Origin: JACCXJ01 sp052387115
Lineage (GTDB): Bacteria; Pseudomonadota; Gammaproteobacteria; JACCXJ01
Direction: 5' to 3'
DNA length: 37,912 nt
Assembly: GCA_052387115.1 (NCBI GenBank)
Contig: JBQTJM010000336.1
Span: 1 to 37,912, forward strand
The notes beneath the pieces were generated by a model, which was not told the DNA's origin, did no database searches, and saw only the letters and a program-made list of their open reading frames with translations. Shown here one piece after another: positions 24,733 through 33,267 of this stretch. The position numbers and the translations under genes are program-made. How positions within the stretch are numbered: the stretch's first letter is position 1; each line of letters opens with the position of its first letter.

Positions 24733-24807
24733 TGGTGGGCGATGTAGGGATCGAACCTACGGCCTCTCCCGTGTGAAGGGAGCGCTCTCCCGCTGAGCTA
24801 ATCGCCC
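24733..24807 (-). tRNA. tRNA-Val (anticodon CAC)
   Basis: The minus strand folds as a full cloverleaf: acceptor GGGCGAT/ATCGCCC, D-stem GCTC/GAGC, anticodon stem CTCCC/GGGAG around loop TTCACAC (anticodon CAC), T-arm GTAGG-TTCGAAC-CCTAC, discriminator A and an encoded CCA (24733-24735). It is divergent from gltX. Confidence 0.95.
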
Positions 24808-24817
24808 GGTGGGCACG

Positions 24818-24846
24818 ATTGTAGGGACGGCTAGGGCGGCGGTCAA
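24818..24846 (-). promoter_or_regulatory. Sigma-70 promoter of tRNA-Val
   Basis: TTGACC (24841-24846), a 17-base spacer and TACAAT (24818-24823) on the minus strand, ending 10 bases before the tRNA 5' end. The GC-rich stretch between the -10 and the tRNA resembles a stringent discriminator. Confidence 0.7.
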
Positions 24847-24903
24847 TGAAGCTCTCGAGCGACTGGTAGAATGACGGCGACCCATCCGCACGACGACAGA
24901 GAC

Positions 24904-26358
24904 ATGACGACGATAAGGACCCGCTTCGCGCCGAGCCCGACCGGCTACCTGCACATCGGCGGCGCCCGCACGGCGCTGTTCTCCTGGCTCTACGCCCGCA
25001 GGCACCAGGGCGTGTTCGTGCTGAGGATCGAGGACACCGATCGCGGGCGCTCCACCGAGGAAGCGGTGCGCGCCATCCTCGACGGCCTGGAATGGCTCGC
25101 CCTCGATCATGACGAGGGGCCGTTCTTCCAGACCGAGCGCTGCGCGCGTTATCGCGAGGTGATCGACGACCTGCTGGCTCGCGGTCTGGCCTATCGTTGC
25201 TATTGCTCCAGGGAGCGCCTGGAGGCGCTGCGGGCCGAGCAAATGGCGCGCAAGGAGAAACCGCGCTATGACGGCCGTTGCCGCCGCGCTGCCGAAAACC
25301 ACCCGACCCATGAGGATAGCCCGCCGGTGGTCCGCTTCAAGAACCCGCAGGACGGCGAGGTCGTGGTCGAGGACCTGATCCGGGGTCGCGTCGCCTTCCG
25401 GAATCGAGAGCTCGACGATCTCATCCTCTTGCGCTCCGACGGGACGCCCACCTATAACCTGTCGGTGGTGGTGGACGACCTCGATATGGGCATCACCCAC
25501 GTCATCCGCGGCGACGACCATCTTAACAACACCCCGCGTCAGATCAATGTGTTTCGCGCGCTCGAGGCGCCCGTCCCGGCGTTTGCCCACCTGCCCATGA
25601 TCCTGGGGTCGGACGGCAAGCCGCTGTCCAAACGGCACGGCGCGGTGAGCGTCCTGCAGTACCGCGATGACGGTTACCTGCCCCAAGCCCTCCTGAATTA
25701 CCTCGCGAGGCTCGGCTGGTCGCACGGCGACCAAGAGGTCTTTTCGATGCAGGAGCTGATCGAGAAATACGACATCGCCGATGTCAACAAGGCCGCCGCG
25801 ATCTTCGATCCGGCCAAGCTCTCGTGGCTCAATCAGCATTATTTGAAGCATGGGGACATCGATGATCTGGTCCGCCGCCTGCGCTTTTTTCAGGAGCGCG
25901 CGGGCATCGAGCCGAAAGCCCCGCCGGAGCTCGCCGAGGTGATCGAGCCGTTGCGGGAGCGCTCCAAGACCCTGGTGGAGATGGCGGCGCAAACGCGGCT
26001 CTTTTATCAGGATCTGGGCGATTATGACCCGACGGCGGCCGAGCGATATCTTAGTGTCGAGATGCACGGGCCCCTGGCCGCACTGCGGGAGGGCTTGACC
26101 GGCCTGCCGCGATGGGATGCCGAATCCGTTCACGCCGCCATCGGCAACGTGGCGGCCGGGCACGGCCTGAAGTTCGGGCAATTAGCCCAGCCGCTGCGCG
26201 TGGCGGTCTCTGGTACGTCGGTGTCGCCCCCCATCGATCACACCGTCGTGCTCCTCGGCCGCGAGCAGTGCCTCGCGCGCATCGACCGGGCGCTCGGCTA
26301 TATCGGCCACGGTCATGAATCGCCTCCTCAGATCCCCTTTCCCTCCGGGTGCGGGTGA
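24904..26358 (+). CDS. gltX: Glutamyl-tRNA synthetase
   Basis: A 484-residue class I aminoacyl-tRNA synthetase that charges tRNA-Glu. It shows the start TTIRTRFAPSPTGYLHIGGART (HIGH motif as HIGG), VLRIEDTDRGRS, YNLSVVVDDLDMGITHVIRGDDH, PLSKRHGA (the KMSKS loop) and the helical anticodon-binding domain. The zinc-site region 'CYCSRERLEALR' is present. ATG 24904 gives the canonical N-terminus; an upstream in-frame ATG at 24871 adds 11 unrelated residues and overlaps a possible -10 (TAGAAT, 24867-24872). The last dozen residues (SPPQIPFPSGCG) are read from the GC-rich dispersed repeat that follows, so the C-terminus has probably been re-made by repeat insertion. Confidence 0.95.
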   Translation: MTTIRTRFAPSPTGYLHIGGARTALFSWLYARRHQGVFVLRIEDTDRGRSTEEAVRAILDGLEWLALDHDEGPFFQTERCARYREVIDDLLARGLAYRCYCSRERLEALRAEQMARKEKPRYDGRCRRAAENHPTHEDSPPVVRFKNPQDGEVVVEDLIRGRVAFRNRELDDLILLRSDGTPTYNLSVVVDDLDMGITHVIRGDDHLNNTPRQINVFRALEAPVPAFAHLPMILGSDGKPLSKRHGAVSVLQYRDDGYLPQALLNYLARLGWSHGDQEVFSMQELIEKYDIADVNKAAAIFDPAKLSWLNQHYLKHGDIDDLVRRLRFFQERAGIEPKAPPELAEVIEPLRERSKTLVEMAAQTRLFYQDLGDYDPTAAERYLSVEMHGPLAALREGLTGLPRWDAESVHAAIGNVAAGHGLKFGQLAQPLRVAVSGTSVSPPIDHTVVLLGREQCLARIDRALGYIGHGHESPPQIPFPSGCG

Positions 26359-26744
26359 GGGGATCAAAAAACGCAATTTTTTTGACCGTGCGTGGTTATC
26401 TCGAGGGCCTTTTTCCGGCGGGTTCTCCCTCTCGTTCGGGGAGGGCACCCGGGACACTCCCTCCCCTGTCCGCCTGCGGATGGGGGAGGGCGGGGGTGGG
26501 GGTCAGGCCTTCGCGGGCTGACCAAGCCCCGTCCCGGGTGCGGCGCCTTTTGCCCCCACCCTAGCCCTCCCCCGCTCCGCGCAGGGGAGGGGATCGGAAA
26601 CGCACTCCCCCGCTCCGCAGGTGAGGGATTGGAAACTCACTCCCCCGCTCCGCAGGACTCCGCAGGTGAGGGATTGGAAACTCACTTCCCCGCTCCGCAG
26701 GGGAGGGGACCGGACTGGTCTGTAAGGCATTGGCCGCGTGAGAG
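26359..26744. repeat. GC-rich dispersed and tandem repeats between gltX and rpoS
   Basis: About 385 bases without a gene. The part around 26450-26600 has inverted blocks (GGGGGAGGGCGGGGGTGGGG against CCCCACCCTAGCCCTCCCCC) like those at 20817-21146. From 26570 to 26715 a 35-45 base unit, 'CCCCGCTCCGCAGGTGAGGG' plus ATTGGAAACTCACT, is tandemly repeated about four times with small changes. It separates convergent gltX and rpoS and may terminate both. Confidence 0.7.
26364..26385. terminator. Possible AT-stem terminator after gltX
   Basis: TCAAAAAA (26364-26371) and TTTTTTGA (26378-26385) pair around a six-base loop. On the plus strand the hairpin ends in a T-run five bases after the gltX stop. 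The stem is all but GC-free, so terminator strength is uncertain. Confidence 0.35.
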
Positions 26745-27737
26745 CTAGAAGTTCGGGAACAGCGTCTCCACGGACAGTCCCTCGCGCTCCAGGATCTGGC
26801 GCAGACGCCGCAGGGCTTCGATCTGGATCTGGCGCACGCGTTCGCGGGTCACGCCGATCTCGTTGCCGACCGCCTCGAGCGTCGCGATCTCGAAGCCGTG
26901 CAGGCCGAAACGCCGCTCCACCACCGCGCGCTGCTTTTCGTTCAGCTCCGTGAGCCACAGGTCGACGTGGTGGTGCACGTCGTTGTCTTGCAGGATCAGC
27001 GACGGGTCGAGGTTGTTCTCGTCGGGGATGGTATCGAGCACCGAGCGGCCCGACTCGCGCTCGGCGGGGCTGTCGATCGAGGTCACACGCTCGTTCAGAC
27101 CCGCCATGTGCTCGACCTCGGCGAGGGAACAATCGAGCAGGTGGGCCACTTCCTCGGGTCTCGGCTCATGGTCCAGCGTCTGGGTCAGACGCCGCATGGC
27201 GCGCGTGTAGAGGTTGATCTCCTTGACCACATGGATGGGCAGTCGGATGGTGCGGGTCTGGTTCATCAGGGCGCGCTCGATGGTCTGGCGGATCCACCAG
27301 GTGGCATAGGTCGAAAAGCGAAATCCCCGCTCGGGATCGAACTTCTCGACCGCTCGGATGAGCCCCAGGTTGCCCTCTTCGATGAGGTCCAGGAGGGCCA
27401 GGCCGCGGTTCAGGTAGCGCCTCGCGATCTTCACCACGAGCCGCAGATTGCTCTCGATCATGCGCTTGCGGCTGTGCGCATCCCCGCGGCGCGCGGCGCG
27501 CGCCAGGCGTACCTCCTCGCTGGCCGAGAGCAGGGGAGAGAACCCGATCTCGCTCAAGTAAAGGCGGGTGGCGTTGAGCTCGGTATCGGGGAACTCCTCG
27601 CTCGACTTGCCGTTCGGGCCGGCCGGACCGTCACCGAAGTCTCCGCCGAGGTTTCCCTCGCCGAGCGCCTCATAGCCCGCCAGCTCGTCATCGTCGGCGT
27701 CACTCGATCCGTCGTCGATCTCTGTCCTGGCGTTCAT
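26745..27737 (-). CDS. rpoS: RNA polymerase sigma factor RpoS (sigma-38)
   Basis: A 330-residue sigma-70 family factor, matching RpoS length. An acidic N-terminus is followed by region 1.2 (DATRLYLxEIG-like, here NATRLYLSEIGFSPLL), region 2 with MIESNLRLVVKIARRYLNRGLALLDLIEEGNLGLIRAVEKFDPERGFRFSTYATWWIRQ (split by the usual sub-regions), region 3 from LPIHVVKEIN, and region 4 with the helix-turn-helix GVTRERVRQIQIEALRRLR. Gene order with nlpD, pcm and surE confirms RpoS rather than RpoD or RpoH. It directs the stationary-phase and general stress response. The start ATG 27737 follows nlpD by 205 bases. In enterobacteria the main rpoS promoter lies in nlpD; whether this holds here is unknown. 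Confidence 0.95.
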   Translation of the reverse strand: MNARTEIDDGSSDADDDELAGYEALGEGNLGGDFGDGPAGPNGKSSEEFPDTELNATRLYLSEIGFSPLLSASEEVRLARAARRGDAHSRKRMIESNLRLVVKIARRYLNRGLALLDLIEEGNLGLIRAVEKFDPERGFRFSTYATWWIRQTIERALMNQTRTIRLPIHVVKEINLYTRAMRRLTQTLDHEPRPEEVAHLLDCSLAEVEHMAGLNERVTSIDSPAERESGRSVLDTIPDENNLDPSLILQDNDVHHHVDLWLTELNEKQRAVVERRFGLHGFEIATLEAVGNEIGVTRERVRQIQIEALRRLRQILEREGLSVETLFPNF

Positions 27738-27942
27738 AGCGCTCCGGTGTTATTGACTGATGACATTATTGACTGAAAGGGGATGGTAGAGTATCCCCAA
27801 GTCAAAAATACATAAATGGGTCGCGCGTGTTTTTGGCAAGGAGCTCGACTAGCGCTCGGGAGCATCCATATAAATTAAAGGTGGCCCACCTCGGGGCGGA
27901 TCGTCTCCCACCGATCCATCCCATCTAGATCTGCCGTTCCGC

Positions 27943-28779
27943 CTAGATCTGTCGTTCAGGAAGGTAGTCCCGCGGCGGCACGGGTTTGCCGTTACGCCGG
28001 ATCTCGAAGTAGAGCTTGACCTGATTGGTCCCGGTGCTCCCCATCTCTGCGATCGGTTGCCCGCCGGAGACCCTGATCCCCTCTCGGACCAGCAGCCGGC
28101 GATTATGTGCGTACGCACTGAAATAAGTATCGTCGTGCTTGATGATGATAAGCCTTCCGTAGCCCACAAGTCCATCGCCGCTGTAAACGACCCGACCCGC
28201 GGCGGCGGCACGGATCGCCTGTCCGATCTCACCGACGATGTCGACGCCTTGTTTGCCGGATCCGGCGCCGATCGCCTGCAGCCTGCCCTGCGCCGGCCAC
28301 TGCCAGCGGATGGGATCCGAGCTCGCCGCCGCGCGCCCGGTTGCCGGTCGAGGCGCTGTCGTCATCGCCTGCTTCCGGGTCATGGGACGCTCACGATGCG
28401 CGCGGACGGCCGGCTTCTTTCCCGGCGTTCCCGTCGCGGTGCGCGGCCTGGCGCCTTCAACGACGTTTCTCGGGCCCAACACCAGACGCCGGCCCGGGTA
28501 GATCCGATACGGCGCCCGGATGCCGTTGCGCCGTGCCAGAACGCGATAATCCTGGCCGTAGCGAAAGGCGATGCCGTACAGCGTGTCCCCACGCACAACC
28601 GTGTGATAGCGATCCGCGGGCCGGGACTCGGCGGTCCCGCGCCGGCCCTCGGCCTCTTCCTCGTGGCCCAGGGGCGGCTCCGTGATAACGCATGCACCGA
28701 GCAGGGACGCCCCGATCAGAACCCGTAAAGGCCGCCGGAGACTGAACACTGTCTGGGATCGACGCCCGTCTGGGATCAT
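27943..28779 (-). CDS. nlpD: Murein hydrolase activator lipoprotein NlpD
   Basis: A 278-residue lipoprotein with lipobox LLGAC (Cys30), a LysM peptidoglycan-binding domain at about 57-102 (YHTVVRGDTLYGIAFRYG...LARRNGI...IYPGRRLVL), a basic Pro/Ala-rich linker and a C-terminal LytM/M23 domain at about 160-275. In the LytM domain the first zinc ligand is not His (KQGVD rather than HxGxD), as in known NlpD/EnvC proteins that activate amidases instead of cutting murein themselves. Likely role: activation of an AmiC-type amidase for cell separation. It lies between pcm and rpoS in the classic order. An 18-base offset direct repeat (CTAGATCTGCCGTTC / CTAGATCTGTCGTTC, 27925 and 27943) duplicates its 3' end. 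Confidence 0.93.
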   Translation of the reverse strand: MIPDGRRSQTVFSLRRPLRVLIGASLLGACVITEPPLGHEEEAEGRRGTAESRPADRYHTVVRGDTLYGIAFRYGQDYRVLARRNGIRAPYRIYPGRRLVLGPRNVVEGARPRTATGTPGKKPAVRAHRERPMTRKQAMTTAPRPATGRAAASSDPIRWQWPAQGRLQAIGAGSGKQGVDIVGEIGQAIRAAAAGRVVYSGDGLVGYGRLIIIKHDDTYFSAYAHNRRLLVREGIRVSGGQPIAEMGSTGTNQVKLYFEIRRNGKPVPPRDYLPERQI

Positions 28780-28826
28780 TGCCGATCCCGGATCAACGCC
28801 CGTCCGGGATCATCGGCCATTGGCGA

Positions 28827-29492
28827 TCATCGGCTAGTCACACCGGTCCGCATCGGGACGAAGCGCACCGGCTCGAGGCGCGCGTGCTCGAAGCCACCGG
28901 CATGGCGGGTGACCAGCACGAGCTCCTGGTGATCCGCCTCGCCGACCGGGATGACCATGCGCCCACCGAGCTCCAGTTGCTCGCACACCGCGATTGGCAC
29001 GGCCACCACCGCCGCGGCCACCAAGACGGCATCGTAGGGGGCGTGCTCCGGCCAACCGCGATGCCCGTCCCCGTGTCTGACGCGCACATTGTGATAGTGG
29101 AGCGCCGCCATGCGTTCCCGGAGCTTCTTGACCAGGCTGGCCATGCGTTCGACGGCGTAAACGGTGTGGGCGAAGTGGGCCAGGACGGCCGACTGATAAC
29201 CCGACCCGGCCCCGATCTCCAGCACGCGCGCGATGGGACCCGAGGTCAGGAGCGCCTCCGTCATCCGGGCCACGATATAGGGTTGCGACACGGTCTGGCC
29301 ATGGCCGATCGGCAGGGCGGTGTTCTCGTAGGCGCGGCTCGCCAGGGCCTCATCGACGAACAGGTGGCGCGGGACCGTCCGCATGACGTGCAGGACCTCG
29401 ACAGAGCTTATCCCCATCTCGCGCAACTGGCCAGTCAACCGGTCGCGTGCGCGTTGCGAGGTCAAACCGATTCCGCGCTCGTCGGCCCTCAT
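28827..29492 (-). CDS. pcm: Protein-L-isoaspartate O-methyltransferase
   Basis: A 221-residue methyltransferase that uses S-adenosylmethionine to start repair of isoaspartyl residues in ageing proteins. Visible are the family motif ALPIGHGQTVSQPYIVARM near 60-78 and the SAM-binding VLEIGAGSGYQSAVLA near 90, then DGHRGWPEHAPYDAV and LELGGRMVIPVG. The ATG overlaps the surE stop by four bases (ATGA), so the two are translationally coupled. The gene order surE-pcm-nlpD-rpoS is the conserved gammaproteobacterial stationary-phase block. The start and the product are both secure. Confidence 0.94.
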   Translation of the reverse strand: MRADERGIGLTSQRARDRLTGQLREMGISSVEVLHVMRTVPRHLFVDEALASRAYENTALPIGHGQTVSQPYIVARMTEALLTSGPIARVLEIGAGSGYQSAVLAHFAHTVYAVERMASLVKKLRERMAALHYHNVRVRHGDGHRGWPEHAPYDAVLVAAAVVAVPIAVCEQLELGGRMVIPVGEADHQELVLVTRHAGGFEHARLEPVRFVPMRTGVTSR

Positions 29493-30292
29493 TCACTTGC
29501 ACCGAGATTCGGCACTTCCGCCACGGTGAAATCCCCCATGGTGAAATCTGCAAGCCAGCGGGCCACTGCGTCGAGCGCCCGGTAATTGGTCATGTCTACC
29601 TGCAGCGGGGTGACGGAGACATGGCCTGTCTTGACAGCATGAAAATCGGTGCCCGGCCCGGCGTCCTCCTCGGGCCCCGGCGGACCGACCCAGTAGATGG
29701 GCCGGCCGCGCGGATCGGAGGCCGGCACCATAGGCTCGGACTTATGGCGCCGCCCGAGCCGCGTGGCCTCGAATCCGGCGAGGTCCGCATAGGGCCGATC
29801 GGGGACATTGACGTTCAGGATGGTGTCGGCCGGCAACCGGCGGGTTGCGATGCCCTGAACGAGTCGCAGGGCTACGCGGGCCGCGGTCTCATAATGCGCC
29901 GCCTCGGCGCCCGCCAGCGAAATGGCCACGGCCGGAAGGCCCAGGAAGCGCCCCTCGATGGCCACCGCCACGGTCCCCGAGTACAGCACATCGTCCCCGA
30001 GGTTGGCGCCGGTATTGATGCCGCCGATCACCATGTCGGGCATGCGATCGAGCAGCCCGGTGATGGCCAGGTGGACGCAGTCGGTGGGTGTGCCGTCCAC
30101 GTACATGAAACCGTTGTCGGCGCGCGCGGCCCGGATCGGCTTCTCGAGCGTGAGGGAGTTGCTGGCCCCGCTGCGGTCCCGATCCGGGGCCACCACCACG
30201 ACCTCCCCGAGGGCGCAAAGGGCCTTGGCCAGGCACACGATGCCGGGCGCCTGGTAGCCGTCGTCATTGCTCAACAGAAACCGCACAGGCAT
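29489..30292 (-). CDS. surE: 5'/3'-nucleotidase SurE
   Basis: A 267-residue metal-dependent nucleoside monophosphatase linked to stationary-phase survival. Family signatures are FLLSNDDGYQAPG at the N-terminus (metal-binding Asp pair), VVAPDRDRSGASNSLT near 35, YVDGTPTDCVHLA near 65, and GGINTGANLGDDVLYSGTVAVAIEG near 90 (metal Asn, catalytic region). ATG 30292 gives the usual N-terminus; a GTG two codons upstream is possible. It is the first gene of the surE-pcm-nlpD-rpoS series, separated by about 108 bases from argF. Confidence 0.94.
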   Translation of the reverse strand: MPVRFLLSNDDGYQAPGIVCLAKALCALGEVVVVAPDRDRSGASNSLTLEKPIRAARADNGFMYVDGTPTDCVHLAITGLLDRMPDMVIGGINTGANLGDDVLYSGTVAVAIEGRFLGLPAVAISLAGAEAAHYETAARVALRLVQGIATRRLPADTILNVNVPDRPYADLAGFEATRLGRRHKSEPMVPASDPRGRPIYWVGPPGPEEDAGPGTDFHAVKTGHVSVTPLQVDMTNYRALDAVARWLADFTMGDFTVAEVPNLGASE

Positions 30293-30400
30293 CTCCACCG
30301 GCCCGCGCCCGCCGCGTGCCCGGCTCCTAATCGGTCATCGGGGCAGGGGCGGGTTTCCGATCCGCGCCTGCACTGCGCCGCGCGCTCGGCCCTCGAGGGG

Positions 30401-31306
30401 TCACCGCAGGAGGAGCTCCAGCAAGGCCTTCTGCGCGTGCAGGCGGTTCCCGGCCTCGTCCCACACCACGCTACTCGGCCCGTCCATGACCCCGGCGCTG
30501 ACCTCCTCGCCGCGATGGGCTGGCAGGCAATGCATGAACAGGGCCCCGGGATCGCACAGCCCCATCAGGGCCTCATTGACCTGATATGGGGAAAACACCG
30601 CCCGCCGCGCCTCGGCCTCTTGCTCTTGTCCCATGCTGGCCCACACGTCGGTCACGACCAGATGCGCACCGCGCACCGCCTCCTCCGGCCGCTCGAAGCA
30701 CCTGAGCGCCGCACCGCCGCCCTCGACGACCTCGGGTGGCGGAAGGTAGCCCGGCGGACAGCACAGGTGCAAGGTGAAGCCATAGAGACCTGCGGCCTCG
30801 ATATAGCTACAGCATACGTTGTTGCCGTCCCCGAGCCAGGCCACGCGCCTGCCGGCGATGGGCCCGCGGTGCTCCACATAGGTCTGCATGTCGGCCAGGA
30901 GCTGACAGGGATGGTGGCGATCGGTCAGGCCGTTGATGACCGGCACGCTCGCATGCGCCGCGAAGCGTACCAGCCGCTCGTGCCCATGGGTACGCACCAT
31001 GATCGCATCGACCATGCGCGACAGGACGCGGGCCATGTCCTCGACTGGCTCCCCGCGGCCTAGTTGGGTGTCCTGCACGGACAAAAAAATCGCCGTGCCG
31101 CCGAGTTGGGCCATCGCGGTCTCGAAGGACACGCGCGTGCGCGTCGAGGACTTCTCGAAGACCATGGCCAGCACCCGACCGCAGAGCGGTCTCGGGCCCG
31201 AGTCCTTGCGCGACTTCTGCCCGATGCCGCGCCGGAGCAGGCCGTCCAGCTCCGCGGGTGAGAGATCGCTGAGGGTCAGGAAATGCCTTGGCACGATCTG
31301 GATCAC
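30401..31306 (-). CDS. argF: Ornithine carbamoyltransferase
   Basis: A 301-residue enzyme making citrulline from ornithine and carbamoyl phosphate in arginine synthesis. Motifs are SSTRTRVSFE near 51 (carbamoyl phosphate site), DTQLGRGEP, HPCQLLADM near 133, the ornithine loop and MHCLPAHRGEE near 257. The start is a GTG at 31306 that overlaps the argD stop (GTGA), giving about the family length. The frame remains open 195 codons upstream inside argD, but that part is an antisense-like Arg/Pro-rich shadow. The argD-argF overlap shows a two-gene arginine operon. Confidence 0.94.
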   Translation of the reverse strand: MIQIVPRHFLTLSDLSPAELDGLLRRGIGQKSRKDSGPRPLCGRVLAMVFEKSSTRTRVSFETAMAQLGGTAIFLSVQDTQLGRGEPVEDMARVLSRMVDAIMVRTHGHERLVRFAAHASVPVINGLTDRHHPCQLLADMQTYVEHRGPIAGRRVAWLGDGNNVCCSYIEAAGLYGFTLHLCCPPGYLPPPEVVEGGGAALRCFERPEEAVRGAHLVVTDVWASMGQEQEAEARRAVFSPYQVNEALMGLCDPGALFMHCLPAHRGEEVSAGVMDGPSSVVWDEAGNRLHAQKALLELLLR

Positions 31307-32517
31307 CCCTGGCACCCCCGGCGGGCCGGCCCCTGGGTGTCGTCCCCGCCGAGGAACTCGCGGATGACGGAGCCGAGGCGCTCCACGAGCTCCGCGGCCT
31401 CGGTGTCGCTCAGGATGAGCGGCGGCAGGAGCCGCACCACGCGCTCGGCGGTCACGTTGACGAGAAGGCCGAGACCGAGCGCCCGCTCCATCAGCTCCCC
31501 ACAGGGCCGATCGAGCAGGACGCCGATGATGAGCCCGCGCCCGCGTAGCTCGACCACGCCCGGTACGCCGCCGAGCGCGCGGCGCAGTCGCTCCAAGAGC
31601 GCTTCGCCGAGCTCTGCCGCACGCTCGGCAAGCCGCCCTTGTTCCAGGATGTCGAGGACCGCCAGGGCCGCCCGGCACGCTAGCGGGTTGCCGCCGAAGG
31701 TCGAGGCGTGCTTGCCCGGCCGGATCAGGCCGGCTGCGTCGCCGCGCGCGAGACAGACGCCGATCGGTACGCCATTGCCCAGGGACTTGGCGAGCGTCAT
31801 GACATCCGGTGCGACGCCCTCGTGCTGGAAGGCGAACCAGCGGCCGGTCCGGCACATCCCGGTCTGGACCTCGTCGAGCATCAAGAACCACCCGTGCCGG
31901 TCACAGACCTCGCGCAGGCCCGCCAGATAGCCGGGCGGCGGTATCACGACCCCGCCCTCTCCCTGGATCGGCTCGCACAGCACCGCGACGATATCGCGCC
32001 GATTGGCGCCCACCGCGCGCAGGGCCTCGAGGTCGCCGTACGGCACGCGCACGAAGCCCTGCACCAGGGGCTCGAAGCCGGCCTGCACCTTGCGGGCTCC
32101 GCTGGCCGTCAAGGTCGCGAGCGTGCGGCCGTGGAAGGCGCCGTCCATGACCACGATCGCCGGCGCCTCCAGCCCTCGCTCATGGCCCCGGAGCCGGGCG
32201 ATCTTGATGGCCGCCTCGTTAGCCTCGGCCCCGGAATTACAGAAGAACGCTTGGTCCATCCCCGACAGCGCCACGAGGCGCTCGGCCAGGCGCTCCTGCG
32301 AGGGGATGCGATACAGATTGGAGGTATGGACGAGAACGGCCGCCTGCTCGGCCACGGCCTGCGCCACGGCCGGGTGGGCATGCCCGAGCGCACACACGGC
32401 GATCCCGCCCACGGCATCGAGGTAGCGCCGCCCCTCGGTGTCCCACAGCCATATGCCCTCGCCGCGCACGAAGGCCACCGGCAGCCGCTGATAGCTCGAC
32501 ATGAGAGCGCTACTCAC
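31303..32517 (-). CDS. argD: Acetylornithine aminotransferase
   Basis: A 404-residue class III PLP-dependent aminotransferase of arginine (and possibly lysine) synthesis. Seen are YLDAVGGIAVCALGHAHP near 34, FFCNSGAEANEAAIKIAR near 90, GAFHGRTLATL, CEPIQGEGG, LMLDEVQTGMCRTG near 210 and the PLP-lysine motif TLAKSLGNGVPIG with Lys near 243. The start is a GTG at 32517 chosen because GGAGGA lies seven bases upstream; a later ATG (32502) and an upstream TTG (32547) are alternatives. Its TGA overlaps the argF GTG. A strong hairpin terminator just upstream isolates it from the PuuD-like gene. Confidence 0.93.
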   Translation of the reverse strand: MSSALMSSYQRLPVAFVRGEGIWLWDTEGRRYLDAVGGIAVCALGHAHPAVAQAVAEQAAVLVHTSNLYRIPSQERLAERLVALSGMDQAFFCNSGAEANEAAIKIARLRGHERGLEAPAIVVMDGAFHGRTLATLTASGARKVQAGFEPLVQGFVRVPYGDLEALRAVGANRRDIVAVLCEPIQGEGGVVIPPPGYLAGLREVCDRHGWFLMLDEVQTGMCRTGRWFAFQHEGVAPDVMTLAKSLGNGVPIGVCLARGDAAGLIRPGKHASTFGGNPLACRAALAVLDILEQGRLAERAAELGEALLERLRRALGGVPGVVELRGRGLIIGVLLDRPCGELMERALGLGLLVNVTAERVVRLLPPLILSDTEAAELVERLGSVIREFLGGDDTQGPARRGCQG

Positions 32518-32535
32518 GCGAATGTCCTCCGACCG

Positions 32536-32570
32536 ATAAAACGGCAAGCCCGGCCGGGGCCGGGCTTGCC
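32536..32570 (-). terminator. Rho-independent terminator of the PuuD-like operon
   Basis: A 13-base perfect stem GGCAAGCCCGGCC (32543-32555) / GGCCGGGCTTGCC (32558-32570) with a two-base loop is followed on the minus strand by GTTTTAT. It lies 70 bases past the PuuD-like stop and directly before the argD ribosome-binding site. Confidence 0.8.
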
Positions 32571-32638
32571 TCGCAGACGGGCGCCTAGGGATCAGCCATC
32601 CACACCGCTCACACCGCCACCGATCAAGCCGTTATCGA

Positions 32639-33142
32639 TCAAAAGGGCAGGCCGTGGCCGGCCGCCCCCATGAACAGCAACATCGGGATCGACAGCAGGG
32701 TGTTCGTGCGCGAAGCCAGGAACGCCATCCGGCGGGCCCGGGCCTTCTCCTCATCGGTGGCCGAGACCAGGCCCAGGACCTTCTTCTGGTTGGGCCAGAT
32801 AAGGAACCAGACATTGAAGATCATAATAGTGCCGAGCCATGCCCCCATGCCAATTGTGGTTAAATAAACGTTCTGCGCCCCGATCCCGAGCATGAAGGCA
32901 CCCGGGAAGTTGGCGCCGAGGTAGACGGCACCCGAAACCCAGGTCGCGACCGCCGACCAGCGGAACCAAAGGAGCGCGCGCGGGGCGATGTATTTACCGA
33001 TGGCCGCGGGGCCGGGCCCCCCCTTGTCGGCCGCCGCGGCCGCGAGCGCCGGGACCTGCACGAAATTGAAGTAATACAGGAGCCCGATCCACGCCACACC
33101 CGCGAGATAGTGGATCCAGCGGTCGATGGATAGCCATTCCAT
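32639..33142 (-). CDS. PuuD-like (urate hydroxylase N-terminal type) membrane protein
   Basis: A 167-residue integral membrane protein with ATG 33142 preceded by GGAGGA. It starts MEWLSIDRWIHYLAGVAWIGLLYYFNFVQVPAL and has about four membrane spans, with IMIFNVWFLIWPNQKK and a last span near SIPMLLFMGAAGHG. The pattern resembles the membrane domain of PuuD-type urate hydroxylase (Urate_ox_N). The cytochrome c domain (CxxCH) of full PuuD is absent and no purine catabolism genes are nearby, so urate oxidation should not be assumed. Stand-alone forms may have another electron-transfer role. It follows a 31-residue membrane peptide gene by 29 bases. Confidence 0.7.
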   Translation of the reverse strand: MEWLSIDRWIHYLAGVAWIGLLYYFNFVQVPALAAAAADKGGPGPAAIGKYIAPRALLWFRWSAVATWVSGAVYLGANFPGAFMLGIGAQNVYLTTIGMGAWLGTIMIFNVWFLIWPNQKKVLGLVSATDEEKARARRMAFLASRTNTLLSIPMLLFMGAAGHGLPF

Positions 33143-33171
33143 ATCTTGTCCTCCCCTGGGATGCCGCCAGC

Positions 33172-33267
33172 TCAGGCGCCGGCGATGAGCTTGATGATGA
33201 TGGTCAGGATCACGGCCAGGACCACGCCCGAGGCGATGGTCCCCACGATGGTATCGAGCGGGTTCAT
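33172..33267 (-). CDS. 31-residue single-span membrane peptide
   Basis: ATG 33267 with GGGAGG six bases upstream encodes MNPLDTIVGTIASGVVLAV and continues to ...IKLIAGA, 31 residues in all. Nearly all of it is one hydrophobic helix with a single Lys near the end. It ends 29 bases before the PuuD-like gene on the same strand, so the two are very probably co-transcribed. It may be a small accessory subunit of that membrane protein. The strong ribosome-binding site is the main support. Confidence 0.6.
   Translation of the reverse strand: MNPLDTIVGTIASGVVLAVILTIIIKLIAGA

Noticed and set aside
30401..31891. 496-codon reading of argF with a 195-residue N-terminal extension
   Set aside because: The extension overlaps argD in another frame and is a GC-rich shadow; the GTG at 31306 gives the normal enzyme length.
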